In this document: positions 58,108 through 64,000 of the stretch, piece after piece | Layout: each line of letters opens with the position of its first letter | Numbering within the stretch: the first letter of the stretch is position 1 | Assembly: GCA_036346255.1 (NCBI GenBank) | Contig: CM070617.1 | Coordinates: forward strand, 6,861,501 to 6,925,500 | Origin: Ampelocalamus luodianensis | Taxonomy: Eukaryota; Streptophyta; Magnoliopsida; Poales; Poaceae | DNA length: 64,000 nucleotides | Direction of reading: 5' to 3' | The notes under the pieces: model-generated | What the model was told of the DNA's origin: nothing | The model's database searches: none | The model's input: only the letters and a program-made list of their open reading frames with translations | Position numbers and translations under genes: made by a program

Positions 58108-58911
58108 AACTGGGGAAATTTTTTATATGCCATTGCAAAGTTCTCGGTTCCCTGATCTGCTATTATAAAACGATTTTTCCCTTCCATGCCACCGCATTTA
58201 GCGGACCTTGTCCTTATTTGTCATTGTTGACCAGTCAAGCTGTGAAGTGGTTGTGCAAATACTATTTTCCCTATATCATCTTCTTCTTCCTTTTTTATTC
58301 CTTCACTTCTCACACAACTCGAGGATTATGTCCAACGTGAAGAGAGGGGGAGGAAGAGAGGGAAGCCGAGCTCGTCATGGCCATGGTGGAGGGGGAGGGA
58401 TTTGGTCGAACTCGGGAGGGCATAGGGGGAGGAGGAGAGGGAAGCTAAACTCGTCATGGCCATGGCGGCGCAGACACCGGAGCTGAAGGGGAAGGGACGG
58501 CGGAGGGGGAGGAGAAGCGGGGGTCGTCGGCGCAGGCCATGCTGGCTTGGTGGCGGCGAGGGAGGTGGGGAGGCGGCCGAGTCGACGGGGGGAGGGAGAT
58601 GAGGAGGCGGCCAGGGGAGGGGTGCGACGAGTGGTTGGATCTGGCCGAGGGAGGGCATGACGTAGAGCGTATGCCGGCGGGATAAGGACCGGGGATGATG
58701 GAGGTAAGAGGAGAGAGAGAAAGGGGAGGGAGGACGAAGACGAGGGTAATTTGAGTATTTTGGATAAATTTGACGACAAAAAACTAACGGATTTAACGAC
58801 AGTAGCAAAAAAAGGTAACATTTGTGAAATGTAATGGTATGGAAGGGAGAATTTGTTTTGTAATAGTATATCAGGGATCCGAAAACTTTACATTGGCATA
58901 TCTTTCCAGTT
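58108..58911. mobile_element. Inverted-repeat DNA element with GC-rich core
   Basis: The left arm (58108-58200) is inverted at 58825-58911. Shared phrases are ATATGCCA, AAAGTT, TCCCTGATMT, CTATTAYAAAAC, and CCCTTCCATRCCA. The terminal bases are AACTGG on both sides. The core (58330-58740) is GC-rich, with an imperfect tandem repeat of about 72 bp around CTCGTCATGGCCATGG (58373 and 58451). No target duplication was recognised. Reading frames on the minus strand are serine/proline-rich and repeat-derived. Confidence 0.7.
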
Positions 58912-58960
58912 AACTGCTATACAACTCCACATTAATCCAAGATATATGAGTTAGTAGTAA

Positions 58961-61054
58961 TTAGTTGAAGATGTCTTGGCCAGGTGAGAGCAGCTTCTTG
59001 GGGTCGTACTTGTCCTTCATCTCCACGAACCGATCCCACTTGCCGCCGAAGTGCCGGATCCAATCGCCGCGGCTCGTGTAACGCGGCAGGTACTCCTTGT
59101 ACCCGATCCCGGCGAGGTCGCAGAACCGCAGTATCCTCCGGTTCTGAGCCTCCAGCCGCTTCAGGTCGTTCGCCACCGACGAGAAGAGCAGCGACACGAC
59201 GTAGATCACGTCCTCCGCCGGCGTCACCGCCGACATGCCGTCGTCCCACCTGAACCGAATGACGGAGCGAATCGGAGACGAGTCAATACGTTCTTATACA
59301 CCGAGTCACTCTCACTCACCGAGAGAGAGAGAGAGAGAGATGAAGTTACAAGTGTGCGTACGTACTTGGATTTGTTGACTGGGTACACGATGAGAGGTCC
59401 GGCGATGTCGGTGCCCTGGAGGATGCCCCTGAAGACGCCGCGGTCGAAGTCGACGATGCGCGACCGCGGCACGAACATATTGAGCCAGGGATGCGGGACT
59501 CGCCACAGCCCGACCTTCTCCAGCGCCACCTCCTCGCCGTACACCCGGTCGAGGAACTCCACGTAGGACGCGTCGCGCACGAACGCGAGCCCCTTCTCGA
59601 AGCTCAGCTCGTCAAGCACCGACCTGAGCTCCTGATCCACCGATGCAGCCGTGGTATTGTCGTAGTTCAGTGTCGCTTCGATGCTGTACACGGCAGTGGC
59701 GTTCCTCTCCGCCGCGTGCGCGACGATCCTCGCCACGTCGGCATCGGAGAAGAACCCCGCGCTCTTCAGCCTGGCGGCGAGGCTATGGTTCACGTACACC
59801 GACCCCTCGACGTAGCTCATCGGCCCGAACGCGCCGTCCGGCCGTGGCGCGACGAGCCGCTCCTGGTCGGCGGTGAAGACGGCGAAGTCGGTGTAGACGA
59901 GCCGCACCCACCGCGTCCTCGCCGGCGCCGGCTCGAGCGCGATGCGTGCGCGGGTGATGACGCCGAACTGACCCAGCCCGCCCAGGACCGCGTCGAAGAG
60001 GTCCGAGTTGAGCGCCTTGGAGCACGTCACCATCTCCCCGTAGCCTGCAGTGCGAGCGCGCGCGTTGCACCGAGTCAACGCAAAGCCACAGCGCAAAGTA
60101 GTACTACTAGAGTAGAGTGATTAACCGCGGAAAATGCCAAAGTCAACGCATCGTTGCGAGACAGCAAATCTAATTAAAGACGTCGACGCCGGTCGCGGCC
60201 GGTACGGTGCATGCAGCTGGACATTAACTTGTACGCACTAATTAATCACTAATCCTAAGTAATGTGCACTGTACTAGGTAACGAATTATTACTAAACCAG
60301 ATTAGTTATAGTTGCGAGTTGCATCTGAACAAGCTAGCGATCGATTGCATCATTGCAGTAATGCTGTGTGGTATACGTAAACGGAAGCGTTGCTTGCTAG
60401 AGTGGTGCATGGATATATTGTGTTTGTGTGTGGCGCGCACGTACCGGTGATGACGTCCAGCTCGTACACGTTGGATATCTGGGGGCCGTGCCGGAACGCC
60501 TGGCCACTGACGCCGGCGTTGGAGAGCGTGCCGCCGATGGTGAGGTGGAGGTAGTCCGTCCACGACCGCGGCGCCACGCCGCGCTCCAGCGTGGCCTGCA
60601 GCACGTCGATCCACATCTGCTCTCCGCCGGCGTCCACGTACCGGCCATCCGCCGACACGTTGATGCGCGCGGCTGAGGACGACGACAGGGACGGCATGTG
60701 GACGACCACGCCGCCGGGGGCGAAGGCCTGCCCCATGACGGAGTGGCCGCGGCCGCGGAACGAGACGGTGAACGGCCGCCCGGGGGCGTAGTACGCGGCG
60801 CGCAGGAGCACGGCCACGTCCCCCGGGGACGCCGGGAAGAGCACCGCCGCCGGGAGCGCCGTCATGATGTTGCCGAAATCCATCGAGGCCGGCACGGTGG
60901 CGTTGGGGTCGGTCCGGAGCTTCCCCGCCGCGGCGAGCGCGCCGAGGTCACCGGGGAGGCCAGAGGGCGCCGGCCATGGATGACCACCACCATACGCGCC
61001 GTGTGCATGACATGAGGCGATCAGCGCAAAGAACAACACGTAAACCACCGCCAT
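58961..61054 (-). CDS. CKX1: Cytokinin dehydrogenase (cytokinin oxidase), CKX1-type, 525 aa
   Basis: Three exons on the minus strand: 61054-60445, 60044-59366, 59249-58961. GT-AG introns join them in one frame (1,578 nt). The enzyme oxidatively cleaves the isoprenoid side chain of cytokinins using covalent FAD. Visible features: a signal-like N-terminus (MAVVYVLFFALIASCHA), the FAD-attachment motif GRGHS with His104, the catalytic Asp167 in SWTDY, 'GGTLSNAGVSGQAFRHGPQ', 'EATLNYDN', 'PHPWLNMFVPRS', 'GPLIVYPVNKSKWDDGMS' and the terminal GQDIFN. N-glycosylation sites (NAT, NVS) fit an apoplastic or vacuolar enzyme. Length and residues fit the maize/rice CKX1 type. An in-frame ATG at 61084 would add ten residues; I prefer 61054 because the hydrophobic signal starts there. 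The gene symbol is by similarity. Confidence 0.95.
59324..59341. repeat. GA microsatellite in CKX intron 2
   Basis: GAGAGA run of about 9 units inside the 116-bp second intron. Confidence 0.9.
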
Positions 61055-61150
61055 TAGCAACGCGTTTAAGCGCTGTAAGACCACTTAATCCCCAAGAGAT
61101 GTGATTTGCTGGTGATTAGGGTGTTGTGTTTGCACTCTGCACTTGCACCC

Positions 61151-61160
61151 ATATATATAG
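61151..61160 (-). promoter_or_regulatory. TATA box of the cytokinin dehydrogenase gene
   Basis: CTATATATAT on the minus strand, followed by GGGTGCAAGTGCAGAG. It lies about 70-100 bp upstream of the two possible start codons, a normal distance for a plant core promoter. Confidence 0.65.
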
Positions 61161-62200
61161 GAGATCGTCCATCAATTAAACTTACGTAGCTAGGTAGTTT
61201 AGTTTCGTTTTCTATTGTTTGACCAGAGAGAAAAAAATACGTGTTGGTTTCTGTACATATGCATGTATACTGTACTGACCATACTGGGTCTTTTTGTGGT
61301 CTAGTTACCGCAGGAGTGCAGGGTGGCTGTCTGAACAGTTGCAGACCAGCGACAGGAAGGTCTTTGTATTTGGGTGCTGCATTGCATATATGATATGGGG
61401 TAAGTTAACCCTTTGACCGAAGCAGGGAATAGAAATAGTATATTACAATAATACTTAGCACTGAAATATTTTTTAGATTTCCTGTCACTTTGTCCCATCT
61501 TGATATTCATAAACAGCGTTGGAGACAATGACAGCAAATTGGGAACAATGCTAGTTGATTGTGACATATATGTACTGATCCAATAATTGCCTCATTTACC
61601 TGAGGCAAATGGGCGATTCTGTTGCAGTGAGCTGAGGTGGCTGCATGTCAAGTTTTTCAGATGCAAATGTGCAGGTTTCTAATAAGCAAAGCGAAGTGCA
61701 CCTACCGTTATTATGTTTAATGGAGGCAGACATATTTGCAAGGATGTTCGCTTAGCTGTGCAAACTATGGACGTGTCTGCGTCTGCATGACAAAGTTTCT
61801 CTTGTCCATTCTAGTAAAAGTAAAAATATGTTGAAGACTAGGTGTAGAATTAACGTTCAGTTTGACGCTTCTGTTGTTTTCTCCCAAGATATAAAAGATG
61901 AACATACGCTGTTAGACGAAGGAACTACCTCAGCTTCAAACACGGTGTCAGTCAACGTGCGTGCCTACTAATTTCTGTTTCTTCAGTCTTCACAGGGTTT
62001 TCTGCTTCAGACTAGGGCAAGCGTTCAGTGACTTCACTACTAACTGTACCGCTTAACCTAAAATACACGGTTTCATTTAGTTTCAGGAGAGCACAGAAAC
62101 ACACCTCTCACACGTACCAAAGCAAACAGTAGTAGCGTGTCAGGGTTCTAAATGCACGCTAGCTATTGCTAGCTCCATAATATGTACATGCATATTCGGT
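61161..62200 (-). promoter_or_regulatory. Upstream region of the cytokinin dehydrogenase gene
   Basis: AT-rich intergenic sequence without coding potential or recognisable mobile element. It presumably holds the promoter, but I cannot assign individual binding sites. Confidence 0.35.
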
Positions 62201-62935
62201 TACAGATTACATCACAGCAAATGATGTTCAGGACCTCTTCAACATTCCAATGTCTGGTCAAGCCTTTGAGGAGTACAATCAAATGCAAAATCAGCTGGTA
62301 AGTATCCAGATTGATCCAAATGGAAGAGATAAATGCGGTGGGCTGATCCATACTCTTCAAAGATGTATTATACCTTCTATCATCAAGGCACCACATTTGG
62401 CTGGATATGGAAAAATAAATGTATCATGAAATTGAAGGTTTTTGCTTGGCTCTTATTGAGTGACCGGTTAAACACTAGAAACATGCTCCAGCGGAGGCAC
62501 AACTGCATTCTATGCCAGCAGGGGTGGAAGAAACTCTAATGCATCTCTTTTTTTCAGTGCCCCTTCAGTAGCCGTTGCTGGCATTATCTTGGAATTACTT
62601 TGGCAGTTTCGATGGAATTTCTCTAGATGTTCCCAACATAATTTCCAACAGTCTTTTTTCATGGAGGTTTTCATTATTGGTGCTTGGCATATTTGGAAGC
62701 AACAAAACGGGAAAGTTTTTGGTAATAGAGACGCGAATATTGACACTTGCAAATTGCTTTTCCAAAAGGAGATTACTGTGCATGTACATAGAGTGAAAGA
62801 TACTCTTAAACCCATGATATTTAGCTGGCTAGACTCTCTTAGATAATTGGCCCTTGCGTGGGGAGTCGTATATTATTTTGTCTTTCTTGTACATATTTTC
62901 TTCTAATATAAAAATGACTGTAGGGGCCTCCATGC
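62200..62935 (+). pseudogene. LINE 3' fragment (zf-RVT domain)
   Basis: The plus-strand frame at 62333-62539 encodes 'YTFYHQGTTFGWIWKNKCIMKLKVFAWLLLSDRLNTRNMLQRRH...CILC' (quoted in part: KVFAWLLLSDRLNTRNML), the zinc-binding reverse-transcriptase C-terminal domain of plant LINEs. A second part (62589-62846) contains 'EVFIIGAWHIWKQQNGKVF', also typical of the LINE C-terminus. A 3' end near 62930 follows AATATAAAAATGACTGTAGG. No reverse transcriptase core is present, so the copy is strongly 5'-truncated. Confidence 0.75.
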
Positions 62936-63178
62936 ATATCTGCCAGACTGCATGCTATATCCTAGCTAACTATAGCACACATCAGTGGTGGAGCCAGGAT
63001 TCCGCGAAGCATCGGGCTAAAAACTAAGTGACTATAACTAACGCCAAATATTATTCACACTGAGCATAACAAAAGTACAAGACAAATGCACAATTGAAAT
63101 GATATTTGAATTCCATGTTTAATGATACGAAAAAGTAGATAAAACATGGCAACCAAATATAGCTTAGTTGAGCAATAC

Positions 63179-63360
63179 TAGAGCTGACCAAATGAGCGGC
63201 CCGACCCATGTCAGCATGGCCCATTTTGGCCTACGAACTAAACGGGTCGTGCCGTGCCGGCCAGACAGCTTAGGCACGGCCTAATGGCCTTTCGGGCCAG
63301 GCTATGCCGGCCCAAGCCCATTTAGCCCCACGGGTCAATTTCGGTCCACTTAGCCCATTA
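63179..63360. repeat. GC-rich dispersed repeat, copy 1
   Basis: GAGCTGACCAAATGAGCGGCCC... CCTTTCGGGCCAGG... GCCCATTTAGCCC. It is homologous to 63494-63668 in direct orientation. This 'GGCCCGGCCCR' type sequence is widespread in grass genomes as part of DNA elements. Confidence 0.7.
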
Positions 63361-63493
63361 GACCCGAAAATTCAAAAAAAATCCAAAAGATCAGAAAATA
63401 TGTAGAATTCAAAAATACATATGAAAAATTATAAAAATGAGATAAGTATATTGAAACTATAATAAAGAATTTTATTAATGTTCAAATGGCTGC

Positions 63494-63668
63494 ATTAGAG
63501 CTGGCCAAATGGGCGGCCCGGCCCAGCCCAACATGAGCCCGTGCTAACACAACCCATTCTAGCCTGCGAACTAAACAGACTGTGCCGGCTAGGCAGCCCA
63601 GACATAGCCCGACAGCCTTTCGGGTCGTGCCATGCCAGCCCGAGCCCATTTAGCTCGATGGGCCAATT
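63494..63668. repeat. GC-rich dispersed repeat, copy 2
   Basis: GAGCTGGCCAAATGGGCGGCCC... CCTTTCGGGTCGTG... GCCCATTTAGCTC. Diverged direct copy of 63179-63360, separated by an AT-rich spacer. Confidence 0.7.
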
Positions 63669-64000
63669 CCATATCACCTTATGCTTTATGCCTCTTATCA
63701 TTAGCATTTTGAATTTATCAGTAGTAAAAAAATTGATCGCTCATTGCTTCAAAAGACAAGTCATAATGAAGCAACTGGCAAGGGATTATTTAACGGAAGG
63801 AAACATGAACTCTGATCAATGATTAGGACGATGGAGAGATGACCATCATTTTGTTCTTTCCTTCACAATAAATTAACCCATCTAGCTTTGCCAAGTTGGC
63901 CAAAACAAACAGCAAAACATAGTGGATAAAAATTACCTCCAAGCGGATCGAGGGAGCCGGAGGGGCGCTGCGGAGTGGGGGTGGCCCCAGCGGGTTGAGC
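63669..64000. other. Window end, no supported gene
   Basis: The last 60 bp are GC-rich. On the minus strand they read into a possible donor (CTTGGAG followed by GTAATT at about 63933-63941), so an exon of a neighbouring minus-strand gene could begin beyond the window. Too short to judge. Confidence 0.25.

Noticed and set aside
59491..60120. 209-residue plus-strand frame
   Set aside because: Antisense shadow of exon 2 of the cytokinin dehydrogenase.
1..64000. CRISPR arrays, bacterial operons, riboswitches or rRNA genes
   Set aside because: The window is plant nuclear DNA; the tandem arrays present are transposon or satellite-like repeats without CRISPR spacing.

Overview
The window is nuclear DNA of a flowering plant, almost certainly a grass. 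The signs are very GC-rich first exons next to AT-rich introns, a cytokinin dehydrogenase whose residues closely follow the rice/maize CKX1 type, Tourist- and Stowaway-like MITEs, an Au-SINE-type tail, and layered Mutator, LTR and LINE debris. It carries two intact protein genes, one decayed gene, and a large mobile-element fraction. All statements come from reading the sequence; no database search was run, and family names are from recognition.

Layout. 1-10150: a dead autonomous Mutator-like element (MULE) with palindrome-rich terminal repeats, interrupted by a retroelement-derived block (about 1490-4340) and a 3.55-kb solo LTR with a perfect 5-bp target duplication (5232-8782). 10606-13544: a second probable solo LTR. 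13639-13865: a small MULE-like MITE. 15827-20206: a terminal-repeat element, then a degraded LINE whose 3' tail was displaced by a nested DNA element. 20841-22016: a 74-bp tandem duplication, a Tourist-like MITE and a long AT microsatellite. 23099-23750: an inverted-repeat element with a 32-bp tandem core. 25135-36823: an intact 22-exon gene for a 1,439-residue secreted/multi-pass glycine-rich membrane protein of unknown function. 37812-41414: a complete-ended but deleted Ty1-copia element. 41588-46792: a second MULE holding a third solo LTR, inserted just upstream of the next gene. 46939-56368: a WD40-repeat gene of the ZFWD type without the zinc finger, broken by a SINE inside a coding exon and by three single-base losses; its intron 5 also holds a fold-back element and an antisense LINE. 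57131-58911: a Stowaway-like MITE and another inverted-repeat element. 58961-61054 (minus): an intact cytokinin dehydrogenase gene. 62200-63680: a LINE 3' fragment and two diverged copies of a GC-rich repeat.

The two intact genes are not obviously functionally linked: one makes a membrane/apoplast-facing protein, the other a secreted enzyme that degrades cytokinins. Splice junctions of both keep frame throughout (4,320 and 1,578 nt of coding sequence), which argues that the frame losses in the WD40 gene are decay and not poor sequence. I found no gene cluster that looks like an undescribed pathway or defence system. The most notable structure is the chain of insertions that appears to have dismantled the WD40 gene: a MULE in its 5' flank, a SINE in an exon, a LINE in an intron.
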